Notes: a model not told the origin generated them from the letters alone. Counted from the stretch's first letter, positions 8,096 through 17,817 are shown. The stretch is DNA of 64,000 nucleotides from an uncultured Opitutia bacterium (GCA_903840355.1 CAIMFJ010000005.1:248001-312000), one strand, 5' to 3'. Program-made: numbers and translations.

Positions 8096-10183
8096 GTGAA
8101 TTGCCCAGCTTTCATCCGACTTTGCTTGTTGAGTTTGCTTTGTGTTCCGGGGTTATGGGCCCAGCCGAAGGATATTAAATTCCAAGAAGTCGGTGAGGGT
8201 TCGTTTGCCGGTTTTACGCAAGATGAAAAGGCCGAGCGAGCTTGGGAAGCCAAGGCCAAGGTGATGAAGCCAACGGCGGAGCCCAATGTATGGGATGTTA
8301 CGCAACTTCGGGTGCAGTCCTATCGCGCGGGACAACCTTACTCGGTTTTTGAAAGTCCCTTTGGATTTATTAATCCTGAAAAGAAAACCGCCCACGGGAT
8401 GTCGCCGGTCACGGTCAGTTCGCCCTTGTTTAAGGTGCAAGGACAGGGCTGGGATTGGACTTCGACGGGGCAGGGCGAAGTGTTTGCGATTTATGCCGAC
8501 GTGAAGACCGAACTAGACCTCGCCAAGCCGATTACGCGTCGTTTGCACATTCGGGCTAACCGGCTCGATGCTACGCCCGCCGAAGCCGCCACGTTGCTGG
8601 TTTACACTGGGGCCGTGGTTTTAGAACGCTTTGGTGAGCGAATGACTTGCGATCGCTTAGAATGCTTGGTGGAAAGTACCGCTGGTAATGAAAACAGCTA
8701 CCGTTATATTCGTGCGATTGGTAAAGTCGTTCACACCACCGAAAAACAAACGCTGAAAGGCGATACCGCACTGTTCACAAATAAGGAACAGACCGTAGAG
8801 GTTAAAGGCCAAGTCGAATTGATTGAGCCCACCTATCGGGGGGTGGCGCATTACCTCTTTCACGAAATTCGTTTGAATCAGACCCGCCTAGAGGGCGTGG
8901 ATGGCTTGCCGGTGCAGATGCACGTGGTGACGTCTAATGGCGACACTTCCGATATCACCGGCGATCATGTCCTGGTAAAGCGTAATCCGGATACGGGTAT
9001 TTCGAATGTAAAAGTAGACGGCCATGCTACCTATACCTCGGATCGGGGTCGCCTCACTGCCCAGAAACTTAATGCGGTGGAAGTGAAAGATAAAGAAGGC
9101 CTGCTGGAAGCCGATGGCTTCGTTAAAGGCCAAGTTGAGGGGGCAACGTTTGAGTCTGGTCACGCGGTTTGGAACCGAGTTTCGAATGAATTAGAACTCA
9201 CGAACCAGCCACAGCTCAAGGACACGCGGGGTATTACGGTGACCGGTTACAAAATCTGGTCCGACTTGAATCATCGCCGGATGGTGGTGGATTCTTTGGC
9301 GGAACATTTGGCTACGATTCACTTACCCGCGGGTGAGGATGGTGCCCCTGGCTTGGCTCAAGCCCGTAAGATTTATGTGACCGATGAGGGTACCTCGACC
9401 GAGATGGATTTAGTCGGAGCCGTGCACTATGAATCGGGCGATAAAACTTCTGACTCCGATCGCTTGGTTGCTTTTGGGACTCCTGCAGGACGCCAACGTC
9501 GGGATTTGATTTTACGTAAAGCCATCCTCACCGGTCAGGTGCGCTATGCTCAAGTCGGTTTACGGGCTGAAGCGGAGCGCATTGATTACGTCCCCGCCGT
9601 GCATATCCAGGAAGTTCTCAAGCAGGATAACCTCACGGGGCATCCTGATTTATTAACCCTTTCGGGGGGCGAGGATACTACGCGCCCCAAACTATTCATC
9701 ACCTTCAGCAATGGACAGAAAGTGCGTTTCATTGCCGATGTCCATGAAATTTTATCCACGCCGCAGATGACGAAGTTCTTCCTCCGTGGCAAAGTGGGTA
9801 TGAATTCGGACGAGGCTTCCTCGACCTGTGACCTACTCGAAGGCCTCTTGGAATCGGATGGTGCCCATGCGCAATCGGCTCGTGAAGTGATTGGGCGGGG
9901 TAATGTTACCATGCTCACGGGCAGCTCTACGGCTCAAGGGCAGACGTTGGAGTATCATCCGAAAGACGGAGAGGTGCGTCTTTATGGCGACGCTCGGATT
10001 CGGGATCAATCGGGCAAGGAAGGTGTCCCCGCCAAAGAGTTAATTTATAATATGAAGGAGAAAGTCTGGCACATGAACTCGGCACCTTCAACCACCACGC
10101 CGGGGCAGGTAGTGCGTCCCAAAATCTTTTTGGGCGAAGACTTCACGCTGCCGGGTGCCAAAAACCTCGACAATGGTCGCTAG
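8096..10183 (+). CDS. Large periplasmic LPS-transport protein, LptA/OstA type with possible LptC-like N-terminus
   Basis: A 695-residue exported protein starting at GTG with a signal peptide (CLLSLLCVPGLWA, cleavage after about residue 22). Residues ~40-140 (AKAKVMKP, YSVFESPFGFIN, LFKVQGQGWDWTSTGQGEVF) read like LptC-type beta-strand repeats. The rest has several OstA-like segments (MTCDRLECLVE, GDTALFTNKEQTVEVKGQVEL, a late QGQTLEYHPKDGEVRLYGDA). E. coli LptA is about 185 residues, so this is several times larger. Position immediately before lptB supports a role in moving LPS across the periplasm. The LptC-LptA fusion reading is inference from pattern, not alignment. Confidence 0.8.
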   Translation: MNCPAFIRLCLLSLLCVPGLWAQPKDIKFQEVGEGSFAGFTQDEKAERAWEAKAKVMKPTAEPNVWDVTQLRVQSYRAGQPYSVFESPFGFINPEKKTAHGMSPVTVSSPLFKVQGQGWDWTSTGQGEVFAIYADVKTELDLAKPITRRLHIRANRLDATPAEAATLLVYTGAVVLERFGERMTCDRLECLVESTAGNENSYRYIRAIGKVVHTTEKQTLKGDTALFTNKEQTVEVKGQVELIEPTYRGVAHYLFHEIRLNQTRLEGVDGLPVQMHVVTSNGDTSDITGDHVLVKRNPDTGISNVKVDGHATYTSDRGRLTAQKLNAVEVKDKEGLLEADGFVKGQVEGATFESGHAVWNRVSNELELTNQPQLKDTRGITVTGYKIWSDLNHRRMVVDSLAEHLATIHLPAGEDGAPGLAQARKIYVTDEGTSTEMDLVGAVHYESGDKTSDSDRLVAFGTPAGRQRRDLILRKAILTGQVRYAQVGLRAEAERIDYVPAVHIQEVLKQDNLTGHPDLLTLSGGEDTTRPKLFITFSNGQKVRFIADVHEILSTPQMTKFFLRGKVGMNSDEASSTCDLLEGLLESDGAHAQSAREVIGRGNVTMLTGSSTAQGQTLEYHPKDGEVRLYGDARIRDQSGKEGVPAKELIYNMKEKVWHMNSAPSTTTPGQVVRPKIFLGEDFTLPGAKNLDNGR

Positions 10184-10191
10184 GGGCTTTC

Positions 10192-10944
10192 ATGTTTAAG
10201 GCCATGGCTCCAACCAATGAGAAGGGTGTTATTCGGGTCGAGGCCCTGGCCAAGCATTATGGCCCTAAAGTTGCAGTCTTTGATGTTAGCCTGACGTTAA
10301 AAGCCGGCGAGATTGTGGGCCTCTTAGGCCCCAATGGGGCGGGTAAGACGACGACGTTTTACATGGTGGTAGGTCTCGTGCCCGAGACCAGTGGGCGCGT
10401 CTTTTTGGACGGCAAAAATATTACCAGCATGCCCATGTGGCAACGTGCCCGCAGTGGCTTGGGTTACCTGCCTCAGGAGGCTTCTATTTTCCGTAAATTG
10501 ACCGTTTGGGAGAATGTCATGGCGGTCGTCGAAACTTTGAATTTAAACGCCGCCCAGCGCCATGAGCGTACGGCGAAACAATTAGTCGATTTGGGCTTAG
10601 AGAAGTTAGCTAAACAACCTGCCTTCACGCTTTCGGGCGGGGAACGTCGCCGGTTAGAAATCGCACGCGCCTTGGCTACTGGTCCGCGCTTTTTGCTGAT
10701 GGATGAGCCCTTTAGCGGCGTGGATCCTATTTCGGTGGCTGAAGTGCAAGCCATTGTGCGCCGCCTTAAGGACCGTGGTATTGGGGTTTTAATTACGGAC
10801 CACAATGTCCGTGAAACGCTTTCGATTGTCGACCGGGCTTATTTGATTCACCAAGGGCGGGTTTTAGTATCCGGCACGCCACAAGAAATCGTCAATAATC
10901 CCGAAAGTCGTCGACACTACTTGGGCGAAGGTTTTAAACTCTAA
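10192..10944 (+). CDS. lptB: LPS export ABC transporter ATP-binding protein
   Basis: A 250-residue ATPase that powers LPS extraction from the inner membrane with LptF/LptG, neither of which is in the window. Walker A GPNGAGKTT, Q-loop LPQEASIFRKLTVWENV, signature LSGGERRRLEIARAL, Walker B FLLMDEPFSGVDP and the H-loop TDHNVRETL are all intact. The LSGGERRR signature and DHNVRETL are typical of LptB. The start may be ATG 10192 or the in-frame ATG 10204. It is eight bases after the LptA-like gene and six bases before hprK. Confidence 0.96.
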   Translation: MFKAMAPTNEKGVIRVEALAKHYGPKVAVFDVSLTLKAGEIVGLLGPNGAGKTTTFYMVVGLVPETSGRVFLDGKNITSMPMWQRARSGLGYLPQEASIFRKLTVWENVMAVVETLNLNAAQRHERTAKQLVDLGLEKLAKQPAFTLSGGERRRLEIARALATGPRFLLMDEPFSGVDPISVAEVQAIVRRLKDRGIGVLITDHNVRETLSIVDRAYLIHQGRVLVSGTPQEIVNNPESRRHYLGEGFKL

Positions 10945-10950
10945 TTCCAG

Positions 10951-11925
10951 ATGGCTTCTCATGCTCCAGAGACTCGCCCGGAGTCTGTTTCGGTCCGGGA
11001 ATTTTTTGATTCCTTCCGTCAGATGCTCCAGATGGAGCTCTTAGCGGGTGAAGCCGGTTTAGATAATATTATTTCGGAGAAGTCTTTGAATCGCCCCGCT
11101 TTAGCGGTTACAGGGTATTTTAAAGAATTTGCTTACCGCCGCCTCCAGTTGTTTGGTGCGGGGGAAATGGCTTACCTTTCGGATCAGCCACCTGAGTTGC
11201 GGGAGAAACTTTTATCGGATGTATTTGCGAAGAAGATTCCGGCGGTGGTGATTTCGCGCGGCTTGCCCGTGGATGAGATTTTGGTGCGTTTGGCAGACCA
11301 TCATCGCGTGCCGCTGATTCGCACACAATTGAAGTCGAAAGATTTTTCCGCCGAAGCGACCGTTTTACTCGAAGAGAAATTTGCGCCCCGTACCAACCTG
11401 CACGCTACCTTGGTGGATATCAAAGGGGTCGGGGTGTTGCTCCGCGGGGCCTCCGGGGTTGGTAAGAGCGAATGTGCCTTAGCCTTAATTGAACGCGGTC
11501 ATTCCTTAGTAGCGGATGATTTTGTGATCGTGACGTTGATTGGCGATCGCGAGTTACAAGGCACTTCAAAGGAACTCAATCGTGGCTACATGGAATGTCG
11601 CGGCATTGGCATTATCAATGTCGTCTCGATTTTTGGGGTTCGTTCCGTACGTCGCGAAAAACGCGTCGACCTCGTGGTGACCTTTGTTTTGTGGCAACCA
11701 GGTATGGACGAAGAGCGCTCGGGCTTAGAGGTTGAGACTTTTGAGATCCTAGGACGCAAGGTGCCGCACATGACGATTCCCGTGCGTCCGGGTCGAGACA
11801 TGGCTCGCTTGGTTGAAGTCGCTGCGATGGTGCAAGCGTTGCGTGCGATGGGGCATGACTCTGCGAAAGAGTTTAGTGATAAACTCATTCAGCACATGGA
11901 GCGAGGCGACGACCGTAAGGCTTAA
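10951..11925 (+). CDS. hprK: HPr kinase/phosphorylase
   Basis: A 324-residue bifunctional enzyme that phosphorylates and dephosphorylates HPr on a serine. The N-terminal DRTGG-like domain covers ~1-135; the C-terminal kinase domain has the P-loop GASGVGKS (166-173), the LVADD stretch after it, and the family signature [11 protein letters not shown]. In Gram-negative bacteria without a full sugar PTS this kinase usually regulates other functions; no ptsH or ptsI is seen here. The linkage lptB-hprK also occurs in proteobacteria. Its TAA overlaps, by bases, the stop of the convergent unknown gene. Confidence 0.95.
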   Translation: MASHAPETRPESVSVREFFDSFRQMLQMELLAGEAGLDNIISEKSLNRPALAVTGYFKEFAYRRLQLFGAGEMAYLSDQPPELREKLLSDVFAKKIPAVVISRGLPVDEILVRLADHHRVPLIRTQLKSKDFSAEATVLLEEKFAPRTNLHATLVDIKGVGVLLRGASGVGKSECALALIERGHSLVADDFVIVTLIGDRELQGTSKELNRGYMECRGIGIINVVSIFGVRSVRREKRVDLVVTFVLWQPGMDEERSGLEVETFEILGRKVPHMTIPVRPGRDMARLVEVAAMVQALRAMGHDSAKEFSDKLIQHMERGDDRKA

Positions 11926-12578
11926 CCGCGCGAGCCATCCCACCGACAGTCGGCCATCACGCGCAAGCAGACTTCGCGTAAATCAAACAAGATGGCCTCG
12001 ATTTCTTGGATGGTGGCCAAGGAGGTTGGCTTGACGACTTCTGGCAGTTGGGTCGCGAGACCGATGGAGAAGTTAATCGATACCAAGGCACGCTTCATGT
12101 GCACCAAGGCGAGGGGCAGGTCGCCCGTGTCCGTCGCATTGATAGCCATGATCATCTGATGTTGGGTATCGCTGAGTCCCAGCATCATGTCCGCTGCCAC
12201 GGGTGCGGGAATCTCTACGAGGTTATCGCGACAAATTTTTTGGAAGGAGCGACTCAGTTGCACACTCAACGCCCGGCAAACGATGTACACCGGGTGTTGG
12301 TGGATGCAGTAGGGTAGGTCCGGTTTATCTTCTGCTTCCTCGGCGGCCTCCTCGGCACCATCACCTGGAACCCAGTCAGCATTTTCCCAGCCCATGTTGC
12401 GGGCGGCAACGTCGAGACGGTCGGGCTGAGCTTGGGCTTCTTGGTAGCACGCTAAAAAGCGGGCGATTTCTTGGTCATTACGCTGTAAGTACCCCGTCCA
12501 ATCCTTTTCACCCCAAGAGGCATTACCCGAACCATCGAACTCGCCATGTGGCATATCGCCGTCGTGCATACCACTCAA
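11922..12578 (-). CDS. Unknown acidic soluble protein
   Basis: I do not recognise this 218-residue protein. It has no signal peptide or membrane segment. Residues ~1-85 are rich in Asp/Glu/Trp with an acidic patch ([13 protein letters not shown]); residues ~85-215 look all-helical with conserved-looking Cys, His and Met ([25 protein letters not shown]-like helices). It converges on hprK, with the two stop codons interleaved over four bases, so there is no room for a terminator between them. Codon use resembles its neighbours. Confidence 0.7.
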   Translation of the reverse strand: MSGMHDGDMPHGEFDGSGNASWGEKDWTGYLQRNDQEIARFLACYQEAQAQPDRLDVAARNMGWENADWVPGDGAEEAAEEAEDKPDLPYCIHQHPVYIVCRALSVQLSRSFQKICRDNLVEIPAPVAADMMLGLSDTQHQMIMAINATDTGDLPLALVHMKRALVSINFSIGLATQLPEVVKPTSLATIQEIEAILFDLREVCLRVMADCRWDGSRG

Positions 12579-12666
12579 CCTAAGCGGAAACCGTGGGGAT
12601 GCAAACCCCTTGTGAGGAAATTCCCCTTGTCCCCTTGTCCCACTCTGTGGCTAATAGTGGGTAGAG

Positions 12667-13704
12667 ATGGACTTCGCCAAACTCATCCAAGACCTCCAAG
12701 CCTCGCGTTCTTTGCCAGTCTCCGAGGCCGCTTGGGCGGCTAAAGCTTTGGTAGGCACAGACGTAAGCGATGCGGACAAGGAGACCTTTTTATTAGCTCT
12801 CGCTCGCAAGGGTGAAACCGCCGAAGAAGTTTTGGGCTTTGCCCAAACTTATCGAAGTTTGGCCCGTCAAGTCGCCTGGGGTGATTGGCCGCAACGGGGG
12901 ATTGATATTGTGGGTACGGGGGGTGATCGCTCGGGCAGTTTTAACATTTCATCGGTCAGCGGCTTGATTGTCGCTGCCGCGGGGGTGCCCGTGCTCAAGC
13001 ATGGCAATCGCTCTATCACTTCGAAGTCGGGCAGTGCTGATTTCTTGGCTGGCTTAGGGGTGCAACTGGAGGCCACGGACGCTCAGATGCTCCAAGCCTT
13101 GGCTCGTGCTAATTTCTGCTACCTCTTTGCTCCGGCCTTTCACCCTGCCTTTCGCGCGATTGGTCCAGTGCGTAAAAAACTCGGTGAGCAGGGTATCAAA
13201 ACTGTTTTCAATGTTCTCGGCCCGTTGATCAATCCCGCACAGCCGGCGCACATGATGGTCGGGGTTTACGATGAACGCTGGGTCGAGCCCTTAGCCAAAA
13301 CCTTACATGAGTTAGGCGTGAAGCGGGGCTTAGTCACTCACTCGCGTGCCGGCGGCGGTATGGATGAAATCACCACGGCAGGAGAAGTTCGGGTCAAAGG
13401 TTGCGGCGAATTAGCCGCCATCGACGCGGTGTGGTTGCCGGGAGATTTTGGTTTCAATACCTGCACCGTGGCGGATTTGCGTGGAGGCTCCCCAGAAGAA
13501 AACCTAGCGATGTTTAGCGACTTACTCGTCGGCGGCGTTTCCGAAGGTTTACTCGATACGATTTGTTTGAGTGCGGGCGCGGCGCTTTGGATCGCCCAAA
13601 AAGCGGCGAATCCCGAAGCCGGAGCCCAACTCGCCCGTTCGATTATTTTAGGTGGAGCCTTGCGCGAGGAAGTGCGGACGCTGAGGGATGTCTATCGCGG
13701 TTAA
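12667..13704 (+). CDS. trpD: Anthranilate phosphoribosyltransferase
   Basis: A 345-residue cytoplasmic enzyme that joins anthranilate to PRPP, the second step of tryptophan synthesis. The PRPP/anthranilate-binding motifs are intact: GTGGDRSGSFNISS, KHGNRSITSKSGSADFLAGLG, NVLGPLINPA, and RAGGGMDEI. Length is typical. It is alone on its strand; the only other possible trp-type gene in the window is the amidotransferase at 59326. The ATG has the short purine run GTAGAG just before it. Confidence 0.96.
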   Translation: MDFAKLIQDLQASRSLPVSEAAWAAKALVGTDVSDADKETFLLALARKGETAEEVLGFAQTYRSLARQVAWGDWPQRGIDIVGTGGDRSGSFNISSVSGLIVAAAGVPVLKHGNRSITSKSGSADFLAGLGVQLEATDAQMLQALARANFCYLFAPAFHPAFRAIGPVRKKLGEQGIKTVFNVLGPLINPAQPAHMMVGVYDERWVEPLAKTLHELGVKRGLVTHSRAGGGMDEITTAGEVRVKGCGELAAIDAVWLPGDFGFNTCTVADLRGGSPEENLAMFSDLLVGGVSEGLLDTICLSAGAALWIAQKAANPEAGAQLARSIILGGALREEVRTLRDVYRG

Positions 13705-13824
13705 GCCCCAAAGCCTTTGGTGTAGCCAACGGTTGAAGGGTCTTAGCTTTCCCATCTGGTGGTTTGTTAAGTTGCCTCGTAATTTTCCTTAGGTATACCT
13801 TTGTAGCCCCTTCCAAGCCTCGCC

Positions 13825-14880
13825 ATGAGCGTTTTAAGCCGTATTCTTTTGGTTCTCGTGGTCGTTAGCCTTTCGGCTACCGAGCCTGCGAAGCCGGTGG
13901 ATTTAACGAAGCCCGTGCAGGTCTTCATCCTCCTAGGGCAGTCGAACATGCTCGGATTGGGTAAGGTTACGGGGCCCGATGGTTCGTTGGAGTTTGCGGT
14001 GAAGACCAAGAAAAAATATTCCTACCTCGTGGATGCTGATGGTAATTGGCGGGAGCGGGGGACGGTGCGCTATGTTCGGGTTATGGATGGTCGCAACGGG
14101 GCGATGCAGATTTTTAACGATGAATTTCTAAAGGCAGGTAATGGCAAGACGATGGGGCCTGAGTATGGTATCGGTAATCCTCTCGGCGATGCGCTGGAGC
14201 AACCCGTGATGTTGCTCAAAAGCTGCATCGGTAATCGCAGTCTGGGGTGGGATTTACTGCCACCAGGAAGTGGTCGCACCCTGTTTGAGGGCAAGGTCTA
14301 TGCTGGTTATAAGGACCGCCCTGATTCCTGGACTGCCGATGCTGCGAAGGGCACTTCAACGGAGCCACCGCCTTGGGTCGACAAGAGTGGCAAGCCGATA
14401 GAGTGGTATGCTGGCAAGCAGTATGATGATGACGTTGCCAATGCGAAAAAGATTTTAGCGGAATTGCCCAAGCATTATCCTGGAGCTTCAAAGTATGTCG
14501 TAGTCGGATTCTTTTTCTGGCAGGGAGAGAAAGATGCGGGCAATGCGGGGCACGCAGCCATGTATGAGTCGAATCTTGTGCGTTTCATTAAGCAGGTACG
14601 TCAAGATTTTGCGGCACCAGATGCTAAGTTCGTTTTAGCCACGCAAGGTGAGGCCGTTAAAGGTGCCGCGGGTAATCTCGGTAAAATCCTTGAAGCTCAA
14701 TTAGCGGTCGACGGTGCCACCGGTAAATACCCTGAATTTAAGGGGAGCGTCGCCACGGTTTATGCCCACCCGCTCTCCAAGGGTGGCAGTGGGAATAGCC
14801 ACTACAATGGTAATGCCGAGACCTACATGGACGTTGGCGAAGCCATGGGCAAAGCCATGGTCAATCTGCTCAAGCAGTAA
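13825..14880 (+). CDS. Secreted sialate O-acetylesterase-like (SGNH/DUF303) hydrolase
   Basis: A 351-residue exported protein with an N-terminal hydrophobic signal (ILLVLVVVSLSA). The SGNH block I serine motif FILLGQSNMLGLG is at about residues 34-46, typical of carbohydrate esterase 6 / sialate O-acetylesterase-like proteins; FFWQGEKDAG provides the expected WQGE motif, and a late NSHYN supplies a candidate catalytic His. Such enzymes remove acetyl groups from polysaccharide decorations and are abundant in Verrucomicrobiota and Planctomycetota. The true substrate is unknown. No sulfatase or other glycan gene is adjacent. Confidence 0.85.
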   Translation: MSVLSRILLVLVVVSLSATEPAKPVDLTKPVQVFILLGQSNMLGLGKVTGPDGSLEFAVKTKKKYSYLVDADGNWRERGTVRYVRVMDGRNGAMQIFNDEFLKAGNGKTMGPEYGIGNPLGDALEQPVMLLKSCIGNRSLGWDLLPPGSGRTLFEGKVYAGYKDRPDSWTADAAKGTSTEPPPWVDKSGKPIEWYAGKQYDDDVANAKKILAELPKHYPGASKYVVVGFFFWQGEKDAGNAGHAAMYESNLVRFIKQVRQDFAAPDAKFVLATQGEAVKGAAGNLGKILEAQLAVDGATGKYPEFKGSVATVYAHPLSKGGSGNSHYNGNAETYMDVGEAMGKAMVNLLKQ

Positions 14881-14894
14881 TCGCCTCGATTGTT

Positions 14895-15353
14895 TTACTG
14901 AGGGTCGCGGCTGATACGGGTAATCTTTGTGAAAGGAATGTTTTTGGTAAAAAGTTTGCCGAGCTTGTTGCCGCCAAAGCGTGTGCCCGCCCGGAGGCCG
15001 ACGCGCTCAATCATGTCCGAGGCTACAAGTCGGGCCTTTGCGAGTTTGGAATCTTTCATGCCCCTAGCTTCGCCTTCGAGGATGCGGACAATCAGGGAGC
15101 ATAGGAGGTCATGTTCGTTGCCACCATGTTTCGCGACGTTGTAACCCTCGAGCAGGGCTTGTTTGGCCTGATGCAGGGCAGCATCGGCGTCATCACTCTG
15201 CTCTGGAGTACGAGGAGTTTCGGGCTTGGAGACTTGCACAGCCGCAGCCTCATGTTCCGTTATCATAGCCTTTAAATCTTGGAGGTCGCGCCCCAGCGTC
15301 TGATGCAGGGCCTCCAATTGTTCCAATCGCTTGCGTAGTTCGTTTACGTCCAT
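14895..15353 (-). CDS. Unknown protein with N-terminal coiled coil
   Basis: I do not recognise this 152-residue protein. Residues 1-35 form a heptad-rich helix (LRKRLEQLEALHQTLGRDL), residues ~36-60 are a Pro/Glu/Asp linker, and residues 60-150 are helical then basic (GTRFGGNKLGKLFTKN). There is no signal peptide. Its leader is strongly AT-rich (about 15367-15400), a plausible promoter zone, and lies just after waaA on the same strand. The convergent esterase gene ends 14 bp from its stop. Confidence 0.65.
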   Translation of the reverse strand: MDVNELRKRLEQLEALHQTLGRDLQDLKAMITEHEAAAVQVSKPETPRTPEQSDDADAALHQAKQALLEGYNVAKHGGNEHDLLCSLIVRILEGEARGMKDSKLAKARLVASDMIERVGLRAGTRFGGNKLGKLFTKNIPFTKITRISRDPQ

Positions 15354-15408
15354 GGCGAACTCAGTTTTATCTAATGAAATTATATAATAAATATAATTTA
15401 GACGCTTT

Positions 15409-15429
15409 AGGCTGATTTAACTTCAGCCT
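15409..15429 (-). terminator. Weak hairpin after waaA
   Basis: Arms AGGCTGA and TCAGCCT (7 bp) flank a seven-base loop, 12 bp downstream of the waaA stop on the minus strand. There is no good T-run after it, so termination is only a possibility. Confidence 0.35.
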
Positions 15430-15440
15430 CAGTAAGAACC

Positions 15441-16718
15441 TTACTTCCCTAAAATTAACTCGAGGGTGCGGTGGGTGGCGCCGCGGTTTTGTTGGTGCCA
15501 GGTGAGGGCACGTTGGCCAGCGGCAAGGCGTTGGTCGGCGTGGACGACGAGTTCCGTAAGGGCGGTGATGGCTTCCTGCCCGTTGGTAACCTTGCGGGCC
15601 GCCTGGGCGTTTTCGAGCCCTTTGCAGGCATCACGGAAATTTGTCATGCGCGGGCCATAGACCATGGCGACGCCTGCCGCGGCGACTTCAATCGGAGTCT
15701 GCCCGCCTTCATGCGGTGCTAAGCTTTTACCAATGTAAGCGACATCCGCTGCACGTGTTAAATCGCGTAACTCTCCCGTGGTGTCGGCCAAATGAATGAG
15801 GGTGTCGGCTGGGGCTGCTGTCCCGGTGGAACGTTGATGCCATGCAAGCCCGCTGGCTTTGAGCTCTGCGATGATCTCGCCACGTCGTTCGGAGTGACGG
15901 GGTACTAAGAGCAAGCGCGCGTCGATGTGGTTCGCTCGCAGTTTCTGCAACGCTTCAATCAGTAAGCTTTCTTCACCGCTCCAAGTTGAGGATCCTAAAA
16001 TGACCACGGTGTTCGCATTGGTGCCAAAACCGAGGCTTTGCCGTAACGCCAGTTTGGCTGACATTTCGAGCGGCCCAGTTGTGGCGACGTCGAATTTTAA
16101 ATTTCCCGTGACGATAGGCTCGAGTCCTAACGTGCGAAAGCGACGTGCATCTTCTTCGCTGCTGGCGGCGATGAGATGAAAGCGACGGAATAAGGCGTTC
16201 GAGAATTTAGACCACGCTTGGTGACGTGCAAACGAGCGATCGGAGAGTCGCCCATTAATTAAGTAAGCGGGCACGTGATGGGCGCGCGCTTGCTGTAAGT
16301 GTTCCGGCCAGAGTTCGCCTTCGACGAGTACGATTTTGTCGGGTTGAATCCGACTCCAAGCCGTTGCACTGCAGAGCCAGAAGTCGATGGGGAAGATGCC
16401 AATCGCGAGCGTCACGTCGCTGTAGCGCTGACGAGCTAGGGCGTAGCCAGTGCTCGTGGTGGTGGTAAGGACGAGTTCGACCTGACCTGAGGCGGCGAGT
16501 TGTTTAAGTAGGGGACCGATGGCTTCGATTTCGCCGACCGATACCGCTTGGACCCAGATTCGCGACTTCGCTGGGTTTTTGGCCGGTAAGCGGGGGAAAA
16601 AGCCTAAACGTTGCCCAAATCCCTGTCCATAACCGCCCCGTCGCAACATTCTCCAAGCATAATAAGGGGAGGCCAGGAGGAGCAGAGGGAGGAAAAAAAT
16701 GCGGTAGAACCAGAGCAT
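15441..16718 (-). CDS. waaA: 3-deoxy-D-manno-octulosonic acid (Kdo) transferase
   Basis: A 425-residue inner-membrane-associated glycosyltransferase that adds Kdo to lipid A precursors. An N-terminal hydrophobic anchor (FYRIFFLPLLLLASPYYA) is followed by the acceptor domain with VQAVSVGEIEAIGPLL, the family phrase LVEGELWPEHLQQA and INGRLSDRSF, and a C-terminal GT-B donor domain containing HEGGQTPIEVAAAGVAM. Whether it adds one or more Kdo residues cannot be told. It diverges from rpsB, sharing a 226-bp promoter region. Confidence 0.95.
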   Translation of the reverse strand: MLWFYRIFFLPLLLLASPYYAWRMLRRGGYGQGFGQRLGFFPRLPAKNPAKSRIWVQAVSVGEIEAIGPLLKQLAASGQVELVLTTTTSTGYALARQRYSDVTLAIGIFPIDFWLCSATAWSRIQPDKIVLVEGELWPEHLQQARAHHVPAYLINGRLSDRSFARHQAWSKFSNALFRRFHLIAASSEEDARRFRTLGLEPIVTGNLKFDVATTGPLEMSAKLALRQSLGFGTNANTVVILGSSTWSGEESLLIEALQKLRANHIDARLLLVPRHSERRGEIIAELKASGLAWHQRSTGTAAPADTLIHLADTTGELRDLTRAADVAYIGKSLAPHEGGQTPIEVAAAGVAMVYGPRMTNFRDACKGLENAQAARKVTNGQEAITALTELVVHADQRLAAGQRALTWHQQNRGATHRTLELILGK

Positions 16719-16809
16719 TTCGAAAGGCCAACCTGCGGGTATTTAGGCTTCCTGTCAGTCTGAAAGGTGGGGTAGGGGGTTGATTTTCCCGCTTGCACAT
16801 TGTCAGGGG

Positions 16810-16825
16810 ACTTGTTTGAACAAGT
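16810..16825. promoter_or_regulatory. Short palindrome in the waaA-rpsB divergent region
   Basis: ACTTGTT and AACAAGT face each other around TG (7-bp arms), 120 bp upstream of the rpsB start. It could be an operator or part of the rpsB leader; S2 is commonly autoregulated through its leader, but nothing here proves that. Confidence 0.3.
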
Positions 16826-16944
16826 TTTCCTTTGTTTGAAGCGACCGCCGATTGCCTCAAACTTCCAACCCAAAACCAGTAAACCTTTTTGATCCAATGT
16901 CCCCTCCTTCGGCAGGAAACGGGATACGGAGCCAAGTTTTTCCC

Positions 16945-17799
16945 ATGAACATCACCGTAAAAGACCTCCTCGACGCTGGCGTCCACTTCGGACACCAGAC
17001 CCGCCGCTGGAATCCCAAATCCCGTCCGTTTATTTTCGACCACCGCAATGGTGTTTCGATTATCGACTTGGAAAAGACCCACAAGTGTCTCGCTGACAGT
17101 GTGGCTTTCCTTGAAGATGTAGCCTCCAAGGGCAAAGAAATCCTCTTTGTCTCTACCAAGCCTCAAGCGCAAGAGGTCGTCCGCCAAGCCGCTAAGTCGA
17201 CTGGCATGCCTTTCGCCGTGAACCGCTGGCTCGGTGGCACGTTGACTAACTTTGCAACGCTCAAGCGTTCGCTCGATAAATACCGCACCTACTTGCGCAT
17301 GGAACAAGATGGTTCCTTGGCCAAGATGCACAAAAAAGAAGGTGCCGCGGTCCGTCGCGAGATGGCTCGTATGCAACGCAACTTTGAAGGTCTCCTCGAG
17401 TACCGCGAATTACCCGCGGCGATGATTGTCATCGACACCAAGCTCGAAGAGATTGCCGTGAACGAAGCCAATCGCCTTGGTATCCCCGTGATTGGTCTCT
17501 GCGATAGCAATTCCGACCCAACGTTGTTGAAGTTCCCGATTCCGGGCAATGACGACGCCACGAAGTCGATTCGCATCGTGATCGAAGTTTTAACGCAAGC
17601 CGTCCAAAATGGTTTGGCACGTCGTAAGGTTGAGAACCAACCTCGCAAGACGATTATCCCCATTGAGCGTAATAACAATGGTGACGTCGCTCAGCCTAAG
17701 GTCGAACTCTCTGCTGAACTCACCAAGGCCAGCGAGAAGGACGAAGAGGGCGAAGGTTCCGCTGCTAAGCCTTCCCGTGGTCGGAAGTCTTCGAAGTAA
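16945..17799 (+). CDS. rpsB: 30S ribosomal protein S2
   Basis: A 284-residue ribosomal protein. The start is the ATG at 16945 (MNITVKDLLDAGVHFGHQT); an upstream in-frame extension of 31 codons has no family counterpart. Hallmarks include FGHQTRRWNPKSRPFIF, RWLGGTLTNFATLK, and IGLCDSNSDP. After residue ~235 there is a non-conserved charged tail (lysine, glutamate, serine) longer than in E. coli S2 (241 residues). It is 18 bp upstream of tsf, the usual rpsB-tsf pair. The leader GTTTTTCCC has no Shine-Dalgarno. Confidence 0.97.
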   Translation: MNITVKDLLDAGVHFGHQTRRWNPKSRPFIFDHRNGVSIIDLEKTHKCLADSVAFLEDVASKGKEILFVSTKPQAQEVVRQAAKSTGMPFAVNRWLGGTLTNFATLKRSLDKYRTYLRMEQDGSLAKMHKKEGAAVRREMARMQRNFEGLLEYRELPAAMIVIDTKLEEIAVNEANRLGIPVIGLCDSNSDPTLLKFPIPGNDDATKSIRIVIEVLTQAVQNGLARRKVENQPRKTIIPIERNNNGDVAQPKVELSAELTKASEKDEEGEGSAAKPSRGRKSSK

Positions 17800-17817
17800 T
17801 CTCTAATATTTTTTACT

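Noticed and set aside
16504-17376. A 290-codon minus-strand frame over rpsB
   Set aside because: It crosses the waaA-rpsB promoter region and is antisense to a ribosomal protein gene; its composition is that of a shadow frame.
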